The position numbers and the translations under genes were made by a program. The notes under the pieces were generated by a model. The model was given only the letters and a program-made list of their open reading frames with translations. It searched no databases and was not told the origin of the DNA. DNA of 64,000 nt from an uncultured Thiotrichales bacterium (lineage in GTDB: Bacteria > Pseudomonadota > Gammaproteobacteria > Francisellales > CACEW01), in assembly GCA_903870015.1 (NCBI GenBank), contig CAIQBE010000003.1:1-64000 (forward strand). Direction: 5' to 3'. Positions 25,783 through 36,250 of the stretch are shown piece by piece (position 1 is the stretch's first letter; every line of letters begins with the position of its first letter).

Positions 25783-26376
25783 ATGATTAGCGACTTCACC
25801 CCAGTATTATTATTCAGTTTTTCTAGCAGCCTGACCCCAGGCCCTAATAATTTTATGCTCATGAATGCAGGCTTGCATTTTGGTGTCAAAAAAAGCCTGG
25901 GGCATTATTTTGGCGTATGCATAGGCTTTCCCTTAATGCTCCTCATTTTGGCGCTTGGCTTTGGCGCTGTTTTTAAGCATTATCCCATCATCGAACATAT
26001 TTTAAAAATTGTGGGTAGTGCCTATATGCTTTATTTGGCCTATAAAATTTTGACGTCTCATAGCAAAGTACAAAATGGCAAAGTGCATAAGCCCTTAAGC
26101 TTTTTTCAAGCCATGCTGTTTCAATGGGTGAATCCTAAAGCCTGGCTCATGGGTGTGAGTGCTATGTCTATTTTTATCCTCAATTCGAATCCTCTGATCA
26201 ATGCCTTGATCTTAAGTTTAATTTTTTTCTTGATGTGTTTGCCATGCCTTGCGGTGTGGCTCGTTTTTGGTAAAGCCCTGCAAAATATTTTAAAAGAAGA
26301 CCATCACCGCAGGTGGTTTAATATCATCATGGCCTTGTGTTTGGCAGGGTCAGTGGCGTTGATTTTTTTGGAGTGA
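25783..26376 (+). CDS. LysE/RhtB-family amino acid exporter
   Basis: A 197-residue inner membrane protein with about six membrane segments. It carries the family signature near the start, SSLTPGPNNFMLMNAGLHFG, and the QWVNPKAWLMG segment in the middle. Members export amino acids or related compounds; the substrate cannot be told. It faces the lipoprotein gene tail to tail with a three-base gap. Confidence 0.9.
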   Translation: MISDFTPVLLFSFSSSLTPGPNNFMLMNAGLHFGVKKSLGHYFGVCIGFPLMLLILALGFGAVFKHYPIIEHILKIVGSAYMLYLAYKILTSHSKVQNGKVHKPLSFFQAMLFQWVNPKAWLMGVSAMSIFILNSNPLINALILSLIFFLMCLPCLAVWLVFGKALQNILKEDHHRRWFNIIMALCLAGSVALIFLE

Positions 26377-26379
26377 TCC

Positions 26380-27663
26380 TTAAGGTGCTTGAATGTCTAG
26401 CACTTGACCAATAGCAAGAGTATTTACATTCGTTGGGGTATTTGCGGAGGTGATATTAGTCCATGTTGATCCATTGTATTTTTGAATGCTAGTACTGTTA
26501 CCCGCATAAAGATCGCCGTTGACTGGATCAGCAATCAGAGCATTTACTCCGGTTGGGCCATTTGTTAATGGGACCCTATTTTTTCCTGAATCTAAATAGA
26601 AGATTTTATTATTTGTTCCGCCATAAAGGGTATTGGTTGCTGCATCGTAGGCTAGGATTGTTGCTTCTTCTCCTGGTGCTGGTATCGCTTCCGTCACCCA
26701 ATTTGGGTCGTCAGCAAGATTGGCGTATGCGATAGCGCCATCGCTAGTTACTGCATATAAATATCTTGTTCCATCAATCGCAAGAGATAGTGCGCCAGCT
26801 GGACTGTTTGTGCCAACGTTGGACCAAGTTGATCCATTATATGCTAGGGTTTGAATACCATTGGCTGTGGCGGCATAAAAATTATCCCCATTTGCATCAG
26901 TAATTAGGGCCTTTACATTGTTTGTGCTGGTGCCAACCGTAGTAAATCCGATGTCGAAGGTATATTTTTGGACGGCATTAGTGTTTGCTGATGTTGCACC
27001 ATAGATGGCGATCGAGGCATCCTTCGGATTAATAGCAAAGGCTGTTATATTATTTGGACAGCTACTTATTGTATGCCATGCCTTACCATTCCAGGCGCTG
27101 CAGCCAGTGCTTGTACCCGCAACAAATTGGCCGTTGTATGGAGTATCTACAACAAGGGCTGTTAAATTAGTCAGGCCACTCGTGCCGACCGAGCTCCAAC
27201 TTGATCCATTCCACATGCTTATATTGCCATTCGAATTTCCAGCATATAGCACGGAGGTTAGTGTTGTAGGAAGAGTTACAGTGAGAGGTCCACCAGAAGC
27301 TAGATTAGCGCTCAATGTAATCGTGCCTGAGTTAGTCGTGCCAACGGCCTTGACATAGTTGCCAAAGAAACCGTAATAGCAGCTGGCATTGGGGGCGAGC
27401 GTGATGCTGCTTGTGCAATGGGGTGTTACTGGAGTAGGTGTTATCTCACTCTCGAATACTCCTGTAGTATTAATGCTAGGTGTTGAAAAGCCAGTGATGT
27501 TAACCCCGCTGGTATTTGTGAATAAGACCTCCCAGCCACCAGGCTGTAATTGAGTTAAGCTAATGATGTTTGGTTGATTGCTTGGTTGGTCGCTAGGGCA
27601 GCCACATAGCATGACGGCTGTCAGGGTTAATGATGAGAGTTGGATGCTGCGGCGGATTTTCAT
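26380..27663 (-). CDS. Lipoprotein with propeller-like repeats
   Basis: A 427-residue exported protein. The N-terminus has a signal sequence and a lipobox-like LCGC (lipidated Cys22 likely; the Cys at the -2 position is unusual). After an N-terminal beta domain (about 32-130) come six or so repeats of about 45 residues. They are built around YAGNSNGNISMWNGSSW-type strands and recur as AWNGKAWHTI, AYNGSTWSNV and KYNGSTWTNI, as in beta-propellers of the kelch/WD/NHL kind. No catalytic motif. Probably a surface or periplasmic binding lipoprotein; the ligand is unknown. A good sigma-70 promoter precedes it. Confidence 0.75.
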   Translation of the reverse strand: MKIRRSIQLSSLTLTAVMLCGCPSDQPSNQPNIISLTQLQPGGWEVLFTNTSGVNITGFSTPSINTTGVFESEITPTPVTPHCTSSITLAPNASCYYGFFGNYVKAVGTTNSGTITLSANLASGGPLTVTLPTTLTSVLYAGNSNGNISMWNGSSWSSVGTSGLTNLTALVVDTPYNGQFVAGTSTGCSAWNGKAWHTISSCPNNITAFAINPKDASIAIYGATSANTNAVQKYTFDIGFTTVGTSTNNVKALITDANGDNFYAATANGIQTLAYNGSTWSNVGTNSPAGALSLAIDGTRYLYAVTSDGAIAYANLADDPNWVTEAIPAPGEEATILAYDAATNTLYGGTNNKIFYLDSGKNRVPLTNGPTGVNALIADPVNGDLYAGNSTSIQKYNGSTWTNITSANTPTNVNTLAIGQVLDIQAP

Positions 27664-27692
27664 TTTTATGCTTATTTTATTTTTGATGGGTT

Positions 27693-27721
27693 ATTATAAG
27701 TAAGTCTGTTAGGACTTGCAA
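27693..27721 (-). promoter_or_regulatory. Sigma-70 promoter of the lipoprotein gene
   Basis: On the minus strand, TTGCAA (27716-27721), a 17-base spacer and a perfect TATAAT (27693-27698), about 30 bases before the ATG at 27663. Confidence 0.65.
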
Positions 27722-27779
27722 TGCGAGGCGGCTGTATAATCCAGGCATACGCAGGGGTTATGCAGCAGTCTTAATGCTG

Positions 27780-28622
27780 CTATATTTTCACTGCCATCAT
27801 AATACAAAGCACGGTGATATTGATAATCGAAAACAAAAACATTTTGCGAGCCCAGATTTTATCATTGGTGGCTTTTAATCCTTGCCAGCCGTAATAAAAC
27901 CAGGTGCAGCCTAAGATCAATGCTACGATAAAATAGGCGTAGCCGGTGTAGCCAAATAAGCTTGGACTGATGGCAGCTATGGTAAATGCGAGTGTGTAAA
28001 ATAACATGACTATTTTGGTGTAAGGGATGTTTTTTTTGATAGGCAGGATGGGAATCGATGCCGCGGTGTAGTCGCTTAAGCGATAAATGCCGATGGCGTA
28101 AAAGTGCGGCATTTGCCAAAAGAATAAAATCAAAAATAAGATGATGGCGCCCGCATCAAAGCTGCCGGTCACGGCGCAATAGCCAACGACTGGCGGCACT
28201 GCCCCTGAGATCCCCCCTACTGCTGTACCCCAACTAGATTTGCGTTTTAAGGCTAGGCTGTAGACTACGACATAAAAAAACAAACCCACAAAAGCAATGC
28301 CAGTCGTAAGCCAATTGGTGGTGTAAATCAAAACCAAAAAACCTAAAATGCCTAAGATAATGGCGTAGATAAATGCGGTTGTCTTTGACATCAGGCCTTT
28401 GACTAACGGCCGATGTTTGGTGCGCTCCATGAGGCTATCAATATCAATATCAATGATATTATTGAGTACGCAACCGCAGGCAATGATTAAAGCCATGCCT
28501 AGCAAAGTTTCTAATAACAATGGAAAAGAAAAAAGTCCCTGGGATCCTAAGAAAAACCCGCCACAGACAGTGACAATATTTCCAAAGATAATCCCAGGTT
28601 TAACAATAGAAACAAACTTCAC
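27780..28622 (-). CDS. cyoE: Protoheme IX farnesyltransferase (heme O synthase)
   Basis: Adds a farnesyl group to heme B to make heme O for the bo3 oxidase. The 280-residue protein has about eight to nine membrane helices of the UbiA superfamily, with the Asp-rich motif NNIIDIDIDSLMERTKHRPL (about 54-73). A second conserved cytosolic loop holds YRLSDYTAASIPILP. Last gene of cyoABCDE, directly after cyoD. Confidence 0.96.
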   Translation of the reverse strand: MKFVSIVKPGIIFGNIVTVCGGFFLGSQGLFSFPLLLETLLGMALIIACGCVLNNIIDIDIDSLMERTKHRPLVKGLMSKTTAFIYAIILGILGFLVLIYTTNWLTTGIAFVGLFFYVVVYSLALKRKSSWGTAVGGISGAVPPVVGYCAVTGSFDAGAIILFLILFFWQMPHFYAIGIYRLSDYTAASIPILPIKKNIPYTKIVMLFYTLAFTIAAISPSLFGYTGYAYFIVALILGCTWFYYGWQGLKATNDKIWARKMFLFSIINITVLCIMMAVKI

Positions 28623-28973
28623 TTACATTGCCATATTGTAATTAAGGTTGTACATAATCCAGAGCGATCCGGTAATGACAATGCCCATAATCAACAAAGT
28701 GAAAACAAGGGAGAGTAAATGCCAGCGTGCTTCTTCTGAACGGGTATTCACACGCAAGAAAAAGATGGTTAAAGCAAATAACTGCATGACTGCTAATGCC
28801 GCTACCGCGATGTAAAGATCTTGGGTATTACTCAACATATGATTTTGCACCATAAAAAATGCAATCAGTGTTAATGCTAATGAAATTACAAAACCAATGA
28901 TATATGATTTTAATAACTGAGGCGCTGTTTCTGTTGGGGCTTGATCAAATGTGTGATGATGTGTGCTCGTCAT
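28623..28973 (-). CDS. cyoD: Cytochrome bo3 quinol oxidase subunit IV
   Basis: Small membrane subunit of the bo3 oxidase, 116 residues with three hydrophobic helices (about 26-45, 53-72, 88-110). A His-rich N-terminus (STHHHTFDQ) precedes the first helix. Identified by size, topology and its place between cyoC and cyoE. It is thought to help assembly of the CuB centre in subunit I. Confidence 0.93.
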   Translation of the reverse strand: MTSTHHHTFDQAPTETAPQLLKSYIIGFVISLALTLIAFFMVQNHMLSNTQDLYIAVAALAVMQLFALTIFFLRVNTRSEEARWHLLSLVFTLLIMGIVITGSLWIMYNLNYNMAM

Positions 28974-28974
28974 A

Positions 28975-29574
28975 TTAAATTGCTCCCATTAAATAAACGA
29001 TGGTGAAGATGAAAATCCAGATAATATTTAAGTAATTCCAATATAGGCCTAGGCAAGTAAAGCGGGTATTCATGGTTGAGGTCGTGCCCTGCATCAAGAG
29101 TTGGACCAATAATACCAAAATCCAGATTAAGCCTGCGATGATATGTAAGCCATAGACACCGGTCATGGTGAAGTACGATGAGAAAAAGGCACTGCTTTGC
29201 CAGCTATGCCCGCCGGCTAAGATACAAGCATACTCATTATATTGCATGGTTAAAAATGCCAAGCCTAAAACAAAAGTCACTAAGAGCCATAGCGTTAAGC
29301 CGCCCTTGTTGCCTTTGAGTAAAGAGACATAGCCCAAGCCATAGGTTAAGCAGCTGAATAACACGACTAATGTTTGAATCAAGACATGAGGTAAGCTCAT
29401 GATGCTTTGGATTCCAGGCCCACCATAAGTATTGTTATGCAATACCGCGTAGGTTGCGAATAAACTGCCGAACATAATCGCGTCGGTCATGAGATAGACC
29501 CAAAAACCAAAGACTACTTTGGATCTAATTTCGTTATCATGATCATGATGATGTGCTGTCATATTATACCCCAT
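28975..29574 (-). CDS. cyoC: Cytochrome bo3 quinol oxidase subunit III
   Basis: A 199-residue membrane subunit of the heme-copper oxidase subunit III family with five helices. The start [20 protein letters not shown] and the [14 protein letters not shown] segment are typical. A His/Asp-rich N-terminal stretch (HHHDHDNE) precedes the first helix. It overlaps the end of cyoB by 11 bases, consistent with coupled translation. Confidence 0.96.
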   Translation of the reverse strand: MGYNMTAHHHDHDNEIRSKVVFGFWVYLMTDAIMFGSLFATYAVLHNNTYGGPGIQSIMSLPHVLIQTLVVLFSCLTYGLGYVSLLKGNKGGLTLWLLVTFVLGLAFLTMQYNEYACILAGGHSWQSSAFFSSYFTMTGVYGLHIIAGLIWILVLLVQLLMQGTTSTMNTRFTCLGLYWNYLNIIWIFIFTIVYLMGAI

Positions 29575-31561
29575 GTCTTAATTTTGCTTCTGTTGCTGCA
29601 ACTTCAGCTGCAGGTACATAGTAATCGATATTAAAGTTAAAGGTCCGTGCAATCACGAATGCAAACATTGCTAGGCCAGAAACTACGGCAATTAAAGGCA
29701 TTTCCCAAATCATGGCAAAGCCAAATACCGCACCGGTTACGCCAATCACAAAGCCCAGAGATGTGCTCTTTGGCATGTGAATGTCTTCGTAATGGGGTTT
29801 TTGAGGTGCAATACCGGCTTTCTGAGCATGCTCTTTATCCAGCCAGAATTGATCTCTACCATGAACGACTGGCGTTACTGCGAAATTATAAAATGGTGGA
29901 GGTGAAGGAATTGACCATTCTAACGTTCTGCCATCCCATGGATCGCCTGTGGTATCGCGATAACCGGCCTTGTTGCGATTTTTGATACTTACGATAATTT
30001 GTAAGACTTGAAAACCAATACCGCAAGCAATCACAAGTGCACCTATGCAAGCGACGACTAAGAACGGATGGAAGCCTGATGCCACGTCATAGTGATTGAT
30101 ACGACGGGTCATACCCATTAAGCCTAAAACATAAAGTGGCATGAATGCGATTAAGAAGCCTAAGAACCAGCACCAGAATGCGAGCTTGCCTAGTTTTTCA
30201 TTGAGCTTAAAGCCAAAGAGTTTGGGGAACCAGTAGGTAAAGCCAGCGAATAATCCAAACACTACCCCGCCAATAATGGTATTGTGGAAATGTGCAATCA
30301 AGAACACGCTATTGTGGACTTGGAAGTCAACGCCAGGCACTGACATTAATACGCCTGTCATGCCACCAATCGAGAACGTGATGATGAAGGCAATCATCCA
30401 AAACATGGGAGTTTGATAGCTAATACGTCCGCGATACATGGTCGCCATCCAGTTGAAAATTTTAACGCCTGTTGGGATTGAGATGATCATCGTCGCAATA
30501 CCAAAGAATGAGTTAACATCCGCGCCTGCACCCATGGTGAAGAAGTGATGTAACCATACGGTAAAGGATAATATCGTAATAGCCGCGGTTGCCCAGACCA
30601 TGGCAGCGTAACCGAACAAAGCCTTTTTACAAAACGTCGCAACGACTTCTGAGAAAATACCAAAGGCAGGCAATACCAATATATAAACCTCAGGATGGCC
30701 CCAGGTCCAGATCAGGTTAATATACATCATTGGGTTACCGCCGAAATCGGAAGTAAAGAAATGCATACCCAAGAAGCGATCGAGGAACAGCATGGTGAGG
30801 GTCATGTTTAAAATCGGGAAAGACACAACGATGAGAATCATTGAACATAAAACTGACCAGGTAAACAAAGGCATTCTCATTAAGGTCATGCCTGGGCAGC
30901 GCATTTTAATAATGGTTACAAAGATATTAATACCGCCAATTAATGTCCCGAACCCTGAAAGCGTGAGTGCCCATAAATAATAGTCAACGCCTACGCCTGG
31001 GCTGTATGCAAGCTCTGATAGTGGCGGATAAGCCAGCCAGCCAGTTGCGGCAAAATCCCCGATTACGAGCGAAATTAATACGAGCCCTGCGCCTGCTGCG
31101 GTGAGCCAAAAGCTTAAAGAATTTAAGTAAGGGTACGCTACGTCACGAGCACCGATTTGTAAGGGCACAATGATATTGACAAGACCGAAAACAAACGCCA
31201 TCGCCATGAAGAAAATCATGATCACGCCGTGGGCGGTAAAGATTTGGTCATAATGTTCTGGGGGTAAATAACCCATATTACTCCCAACGGCTATCGCTTG
31301 TTGTGTTCTCATTAATAAAGCATCAGAGAAGCCACGCAGTAACATGACGAACGCTAAAATCAAATACATGATCCCAATTTTTTTGTGATCGACCGATGTT
31401 AGCCACTCGGTCCAGAGCCATTTCCATTTTTTAAAATAAAAAATGACGCCCAATACCGCAGCGGCAACAACGCCCATAAGTACGGCTGCACTCATAATGA
31501 TAGGATTATGATACGGAATAGCCTCAAGGGTTAATTTTCCAAATATTAAGTTTTCAAGCAT
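29564..31561 (-). CDS. cyoB: Cytochrome bo3 quinol oxidase subunit I
   Basis: Catalytic subunit that reduces oxygen to water and pumps protons. The 665-residue protein has the low-spin heme ligand region [16 protein letters not shown], the CuB ligand and cross-linked Tyr region [17 protein letters not shown], the CuB His pair WLHHFFTMG and the heme ligands [13 protein letters not shown]. Length and 15-helix pattern match E. coli CyoB. The presence of this oxidase means an aerobic respiratory life style with ubiquinol. Confidence 0.97.
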   Translation of the reverse strand: MLENLIFGKLTLEAIPYHNPIIMSAAVLMGVVAAAVLGVIFYFKKWKWLWTEWLTSVDHKKIGIMYLILAFVMLLRGFSDALLMRTQQAIAVGSNMGYLPPEHYDQIFTAHGVIMIFFMAMAFVFGLVNIIVPLQIGARDVAYPYLNSLSFWLTAAGAGLVLISLVIGDFAATGWLAYPPLSELAYSPGVGVDYYLWALTLSGFGTLIGGINIFVTIIKMRCPGMTLMRMPLFTWSVLCSMILIVVSFPILNMTLTMLFLDRFLGMHFFTSDFGGNPMMYINLIWTWGHPEVYILVLPAFGIFSEVVATFCKKALFGYAAMVWATAAITILSFTVWLHHFFTMGAGADVNSFFGIATMIISIPTGVKIFNWMATMYRGRISYQTPMFWMIAFIITFSIGGMTGVLMSVPGVDFQVHNSVFLIAHFHNTIIGGVVFGLFAGFTYWFPKLFGFKLNEKLGKLAFWCWFLGFLIAFMPLYVLGLMGMTRRINHYDVASGFHPFLVVACIGALVIACGIGFQVLQIIVSIKNRNKAGYRDTTGDPWDGRTLEWSIPSPPPFYNFAVTPVVHGRDQFWLDKEHAQKAGIAPQKPHYEDIHMPKSTSLGFVIGVTGAVFGFAMIWEMPLIAVVSGLAMFAFVIARTFNFNIDYYVPAAEVAATEAKLRHGV

Positions 31562-31575
31562 GGTATTTTCCCTTC

Positions 31576-32481
31576 CTAATTTTTATTAGAATGTTGCATG
31601 GTATTTTGATTATTGCTCATGTGGCTCATATCTGGCCCCATGTATTTCATGATGACGTTGCCAAATAAATTATTGGTAACGGATGAGAACAGCATCACTG
31701 GGTTGTTTTCGCTGGGCTGAACCAGTTTATTATAGGTGTTCATGTCTAAAATATTTTTGGAGGCTTTGACGCTCTTGACCCAAGCATCAAACTCTTGCTC
31801 TGAACCTGCGTGCGCAATAAAAGTCATGCCAGTAAAGCCCTGGCCGCTAAAGCTAACTGAGCGCCCTTTGTAATCGCCAGGGGCGTCAGCAATCAAATGC
31901 AGCTTGGTTTGCATACCTGCCATTGCATAAATTTGTCCGCCCAATTGAGGGATTTGGAAAGAATTCATGGGGGCATCGGATGTAATTAAGAAGTTCACTG
32001 GGGTATTCACTGGGAACTCAATGTAATTCACTGTCGCAATATTTTGATCAGGGTAGATAAATAACCATTTCCAATCCAATGCAATTACTTGAATGGTGAC
32101 TGGCTGTCCTGCGCCCTTCACATCAAGGGGTTTGTATGGATCTAATTCATGAGTAGTGCGCCAGGTCATCGTGCCTAGTACGGAGATAATGATGATTGGT
32201 AAAACCCACCAGCCGGCCTCAAGTGCAGTGCCGTGTGCCCAATTGGGACTATATTTTGCCTTGGTATTGGAGGCGCGATATTTTCTGGCAATTAACAGCG
32301 TTAAAATAATGACCGGGATTACGATCGTTAACATTAACAATAGCGCATCAATCATCAGCTTTTTTTCATGGGCAGCGATCATACCCTTGGGGTCTAGCAC
32401 CATGGGGGTATTACATGCGGTTAGTAATCCAATGGATCCTAGTGTTACGATAAATAAAAGAACGTGTCGAAGTTTAATCAC
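31576..32481 (-). CDS. cyoA: Cytochrome bo3 quinol oxidase subunit II
   Basis: A 301-residue lipoprotein subunit. It has a signal sequence with lipobox LLTAC (Cys23), two membrane helices (about 45-65 and 93-110) and a periplasmic cupredoxin-like domain (about 125-235). The domain lacks the Cys-rich CuA site, as in quinol rather than cytochrome c oxidases. The tail is Met/His/Asn-rich. Start is GTG; a GGAG lies eleven bases upstream. First gene of the cyo operon, divergent from the YajR-like gene. Confidence 0.96.
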   Translation of the reverse strand: MIKLRHVLLFIVTLGSIGLLTACNTPMVLDPKGMIAAHEKKLMIDALLLMLTIVIPVIILTLLIARKYRASNTKAKYSPNWAHGTALEAGWWVLPIIIISVLGTMTWRTTHELDPYKPLDVKGAGQPVTIQVIALDWKWLFIYPDQNIATVNYIEFPVNTPVNFLITSDAPMNSFQIPQLGGQIYAMAGMQTKLHLIADAPGDYKGRSVSFSGQGFTGMTFIAHAGSEQEFDAWVKSVKASKNILDMNTYNKLVQPSENNPVMLFSSVTNNLFGNVIMKYMGPDMSHMSNNQNTMQHSNKN

Positions 32482-32576
32482 GGTGTTAGAGTCTCCTTCG
32501 CCTAATGTTTGTCAAATAAATTTGCGATCATATGTTATCATAGTGATTCGAAATTACAACAGGAGTATTGGTAGCG

Positions 32577-33911
32577 ATGATGACACCTAAAGAGAAAAAG
32601 GCGACGCTGTGTTTGGCGGGTATTTACGCCTTTCGTATGCTCGGCTTGTTTATGATTTTACCTATTTTTAGCTTATATACCCATCAATTACTATATGCTA
32701 ATGCAACCCTTATTGGCTTGGCGCTAGGGATTTACGGACTGACTCAGGCGCTCTTTCAGCTGCCTTTTGCCATGATTTCTGATCGTATTGGGCGTAAGCC
32801 TGTGATTGTCTTTGGGCTGATATTATTTGTGCTTGGTAGCGTGGTTGCAGCTTTAAGTCATAATATCTATTGGATTATTGTAGGGCGAGCGATTCAAGGG
32901 GCTGGGGCTGTGGGCAGTACTTTGATTGCCTTGCTTGCTGATACGACTGAAGATGAGCATCGTTTAAAAGCCATGTCAATGATTGGTATGACTATTGGGT
33001 TTTCATTTATGGTTGCGATTATTTTAGGGCCTATTTTAGATGGCTGGTTTGGTTTGTCCGGGATTTTTTGGTTGACGGCAGGCTTGGCTTGCTTGGGTAT
33101 CTTAATGTTGCGCATGGTGCCAACGCCAGATAAGCATGTGCTGCATCGTGACAGTGAACCGGTCTTGAGTCAATTTAAAAATATCTTACTCATGCCTGAA
33201 TTACTACGCTTAAATTTTGGGATTTTTGCTTCCCACGCGATTTTAATGTCGATGTTTGTAGTGCTGCCGATGATTTTAGTTGGCGCAACGGGGTTGCATG
33301 AAAATCAGCAGTGGATGGTGTATTTGCCAGTGTTAATCATAGCCTGTGCGGTGATGATGCCCTTTGTGATTATTGCTGAAGCCAAGCGGTTGATCAAGCC
33401 GATTTTTATCGGTGCGATTTTTTGCGTGACCCTGGCGCAAGGTTTGTTTGAATTTTTCCATCAAAATATTTTTGGCGTGGCGCTGATTATGTGTTTGTTC
33501 TTTACTGCCTTTACTTTGTTAGAAGGCATCTTGCCCTCTCTCGTTTCAAAAATTGCACCCGCAGGCAATAAAGGCACGGCGATGGGGATATATTCAACCT
33601 CACAGTTTTTAGGTATTTTTTGTGGCGGCAGCCTGGGTGGTTTGATTTATAGTGATTTTGGTGCGCATGGGCTATTTATGTTTTCGGGCTTCCTTGGTTT
33701 ATTATGGTTATTGCTTGCAATCACGATGAAGCAACCGCCCTATTTGAGTTCAAAAATTTTGACTGTGGGTGTTTTAAATGATACTGAAGCAGCGGCCTTG
33801 CAGTTAAAATTATTGGCAATGCCGGGTGTGAAAGATGTCATGATTAGCAAGGATGAGGGCATTGCTTATTTAAAAGTGGATAAGAAAGAATTGGCTGCAG
33901 ATGCGTTTTAA
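32577..33911 (+). CDS. YajR-like major facilitator transporter with C-terminal YAM-type domain
   Basis: A 444-residue inner membrane transporter with 12 helices. Motif A of the major facilitator family is SDRIGRKPVIV (about 67-77). The last 60 residues form a small soluble domain (VGVLNDTEAAALQLKLLAMPG ...) like the ferredoxin-fold C-terminal domain of E. coli YajR. The substrate is unknown. The frame is open from a TTG at 32568; AGGAG at 32561-32565 is too close to that, so the ATG at 32577 is preferred. It is divergent from cyoA, a neighbour combination also seen in E. coli (yajR-cyo). Confidence 0.88.
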   Translation: MMTPKEKKATLCLAGIYAFRMLGLFMILPIFSLYTHQLLYANATLIGLALGIYGLTQALFQLPFAMISDRIGRKPVIVFGLILFVLGSVVAALSHNIYWIIVGRAIQGAGAVGSTLIALLADTTEDEHRLKAMSMIGMTIGFSFMVAIILGPILDGWFGLSGIFWLTAGLACLGILMLRMVPTPDKHVLHRDSEPVLSQFKNILLMPELLRLNFGIFASHAILMSMFVVLPMILVGATGLHENQQWMVYLPVLIIACAVMMPFVIIAEAKRLIKPIFIGAIFCVTLAQGLFEFFHQNIFGVALIMCLFFTAFTLLEGILPSLVSKIAPAGNKGTAMGIYSTSQFLGIFCGGSLGGLIYSDFGAHGLFMFSGFLGLLWLLLAITMKQPPYLSSKILTVGVLNDTEAAALQLKLLAMPGVKDVMISKDEGIAYLKVDKKELAADAF

Positions 33912-33915
33912 TTTT

Positions 33916-34233
33916 TTATCGATCGTAGCCTGAATTTATTGCTTTGGGCGTTGTGCCTAAAAGACTTTTCATAGTTGTGCTTGTATTGCTTGGCTCGCTA
34001 TTCATGTTTTTTTCTGCTTTATTGCCTTCTATCATGGATAGCTGAGCTAGCTGTCTAATTTTTTCTTTTTCGCCCTCTGTTTTATTGGGGTCAAGAAGAG
34101 ATGTGTAAGCTTCGGATGCCCCGTGATAATAGAGCATTGCTAGATTATTGTCAGCTTTGACTGCTCGGTCAAATGCTTCCATGCTTTTTACTGCATTATT
34201 CATATCATTCTGTGCAATTGGATCCTGGTTCAT
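33916..34233 (-). CDS. Small helical protein of unknown function
   Basis: A 105-residue soluble protein predicted to form three helices: AVKSMEAFDRAVKADNN, AMLYYHGASEAYTSLL and a charged third helix with IRQLAQLSMIEGNKAE. A Ser/Thr/Asn-rich tail follows. The pattern could be a single TPR-like unit or an MIT-type (microtubule-interacting and trafficking) three-helix bundle; neither is certain. It stands alone, four bases from the convergent YajR-like gene, with AT-rich DNA upstream. Confidence 0.5.
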   Translation of the reverse strand: MNQDPIAQNDMNNAVKSMEAFDRAVKADNNLAMLYYHGASEAYTSLLDPNKTEGEKEKIRQLAQLSMIEGNKAEKNMNSEPSNTSTTMKSLLGTTPKAINSGYDR

Positions 34234-34309
34234 GATACTGCCTTGTGAATTATTTATTTATAATTATAGTATTTGGTGGGAAAAATGTCAATATATTTTT
34301 ATTTTTTTC

Positions 34310-36130
34310 TTAACAAAACTCGGTAATCGCTTGTAAAAATGTTGCGCCATAATTTTCAAGTTTCTTACGCCCAACTCCATGAATTTCCAAGAATTCATCG
34401 GCGTTTTTAGGGCGTTTGACTGCCATATCGATGAGTGATGCATCACCAAAGACTACAAAAGGTGGCACGCCAGCCTTTTGTGCCAAATCTTTGCGTAATT
34501 GGCGTAGATGCTCAAATAAGGCTTCATCGTACTCGACATCACCTATAGCCTTCGCTATTTTTGCTTTGGGCTTTTTGCTGATGACTTCTTTAAATCTGGG
34601 CTTGGCTAAGGTGAGTTTTTTCTCTCCGCGTAAGATTAAGCCTGCGGCTGCTGTTAAACGTAAAATAGAATAATTAGCAATATCCTGCTCAAGATAGCCC
34701 ATATGAATGAGTTGGCGAAATACGCTATGCCATTCATCGTTAGTAAGGTGTTTGCCAATGCCATAAGTAGAGAGGGATTCATGTCCTAGTTGTTTAACCC
34801 GAGCGCTTGCTCCGCCGCGCAAGATCTCAATCACATAACTCACGCCGTAACGTTGTTGCATTCGGTAGACACAGGATAGTGCCTTTTGTGCATCGATGGT
34901 GCCATCATAGGTTTCGGGGGGATTCAGGCAAATATCGCAGTTGCCACAATCTTCATCTAACTGTTCGTTAAAATAATTTAATAACACCCGTCGCCGGCAA
35001 GTTTGGGCTTCGGCAAAACTGGTCATGCAATTGAGCTTATGAGTTTCGATACGTTTTCGATCGTCATCAGTGCCGTTCTCGATAAAGCTTCGAATTAATG
35101 CGCTATCGCCTAAACTATAGAGCAATAAGGCTTCTGAAGCCAGGCCATCACGCCCTGCTCTGCCGGTTTCTTGATAATAGCCCTCGATGTGCTTGGGTAA
35201 ATCATAATGCACGACAAAGCGGACGTTCGGCTTGTCAATGCCCATGCCAAAGGCAATGGTTGCAACCATGATATTGACATCATCGCGCTTAAAAGCTTCT
35301 TGGTTTTTTTGGCGTACTTGAGCAGGTAAGCCTGCATGATAAGGCTCGGCGCTAAAGCCTTGTTCTTTTAGTTTTTCAGCGACCTCTTCCACGCGTTTGC
35401 GACTTAGGCAATAGACAATACCCGACTCGCCTTTGCGATCTTTTAAAAAGTCGCTTAATTGATTAAATGGTTTTTGTTTTTCTAAAATACTGTAACGGAT
35501 ATTGGGGCGATTAAAGCTCGCGACGTGGACTTTGGCCTTGTGTAAATTTAGCCGTTGAATAATATCATTGCGGGTTTGTTTATCTGCCGTGGCGGTTAGC
35601 GCAATCATGGGTACGTTAGGGAAATGCTCGCGTAGTTGCCCCAGCATTAAATATTCTGGGCGAAAATCATGGCCCCACTGCGAAACGCAGTGCGCCTCGT
35701 CAATTGCAAATAGTGCTAAATTCAGCTCTTGTAAGCGGGCGATAAAAGACTCTGTCATCAAGCGCTCGGGCGCAACATAGAGTAAATTGAGCATGCCGTT
35801 ATAGAGTTGCGCCAGCGTTTGCTTGGCCTCAGATTCGGTCATTGAGGAATTGTAATAAGCCGCAGCCACGCCATTGGCGCGCAGTGCCTGCACTTGATCT
35901 TGCATGAGGGCAATGAGCGGTGATATGACGATGGCAACGCCAGGACGTACAATCGCAGGGATTTGATAACAGAGCGATTTGCCGCCGCCTGTGGGCATTA
36001 AGACAAAATGATCTTCGCCAGCAATAACGCTATCAATGATTTTGTCTTGCCCGGGGCGAAACTGCTCAAAGCCGAAAGTGTCGCGTAGAATCGCTCGCGC
36101 TTGCTCTGTTTGTGTATTTAGAGTTTCCAA
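34310..36130 (-). CDS. recQ: ATP-dependent DNA helicase RecQ
   Basis: 3'-5' helicase acting in recombination and at stalled forks. The 606-residue protein has a Walker A (MPTGGGKSLCYQIPA), the DEAH box (AIDEAHCVSQWGHDFRPEY) and motif VI (QETGRAGRDG). A zinc-binding cluster follows (Cys of FAEAQTCRRR and CGNCDIC), then a winged-helix RQC domain and a C-terminal HRDC domain (about 525-600). Length matches E. coli RecQ. It is a single gene with an empty 120-base spacer upstream that holds only a long-range inverted repeat. Confidence 0.96.
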   Translation of the reverse strand: METLNTQTEQARAILRDTFGFEQFRPGQDKIIDSVIAGEDHFVLMPTGGGKSLCYQIPAIVRPGVAIVISPLIALMQDQVQALRANGVAAAYYNSSMTESEAKQTLAQLYNGMLNLLYVAPERLMTESFIARLQELNLALFAIDEAHCVSQWGHDFRPEYLMLGQLREHFPNVPMIALTATADKQTRNDIIQRLNLHKAKVHVASFNRPNIRYSILEKQKPFNQLSDFLKDRKGESGIVYCLSRKRVEEVAEKLKEQGFSAEPYHAGLPAQVRQKNQEAFKRDDVNIMVATIAFGMGIDKPNVRFVVHYDLPKHIEGYYQETGRAGRDGLASEALLLYSLGDSALIRSFIENGTDDDRKRIETHKLNCMTSFAEAQTCRRRVLLNYFNEQLDEDCGNCDICLNPPETYDGTIDAQKALSCVYRMQQRYGVSYVIEILRGGASARVKQLGHESLSTYGIGKHLTNDEWHSVFRQLIHMGYLEQDIANYSILRLTAAAGLILRGEKKLTLAKPRFKEVISKKPKAKIAKAIGDVEYDEALFEHLRQLRKDLAQKAGVPPFVVFGDASLIDMAVKRPKNADEFLEIHGVGRKKLENYGATFLQAITEFC

Positions 36131-36250
36131 AGAGCCCGGCCTTGTACTTGATGATCAATAGATGACTCATTGTAGCACTAAAGTGGTCGGGCTTAAATCT
36201 TTGTTGGCATAAATATTTTGCCATCTTTTAAAAGCGCTCGTTGTAATAGA

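Noticed and set aside
27722-27779. tRNA-like or hairpin RNA between cyoE and the lipoprotein gene
   Set aside because: GCAGCA/TGCTGC forms a short hairpin, but there is no T-loop sequence, no acceptor stem and no U-run.
36131-36200. Inverted repeat AGCCCGGCC / GGTCGGGCT upstream of recQ as a terminator
   Set aside because: The loop would be about 45 bases and there is one G-T pair; without a proper U-run it is too weak to report as a terminator.
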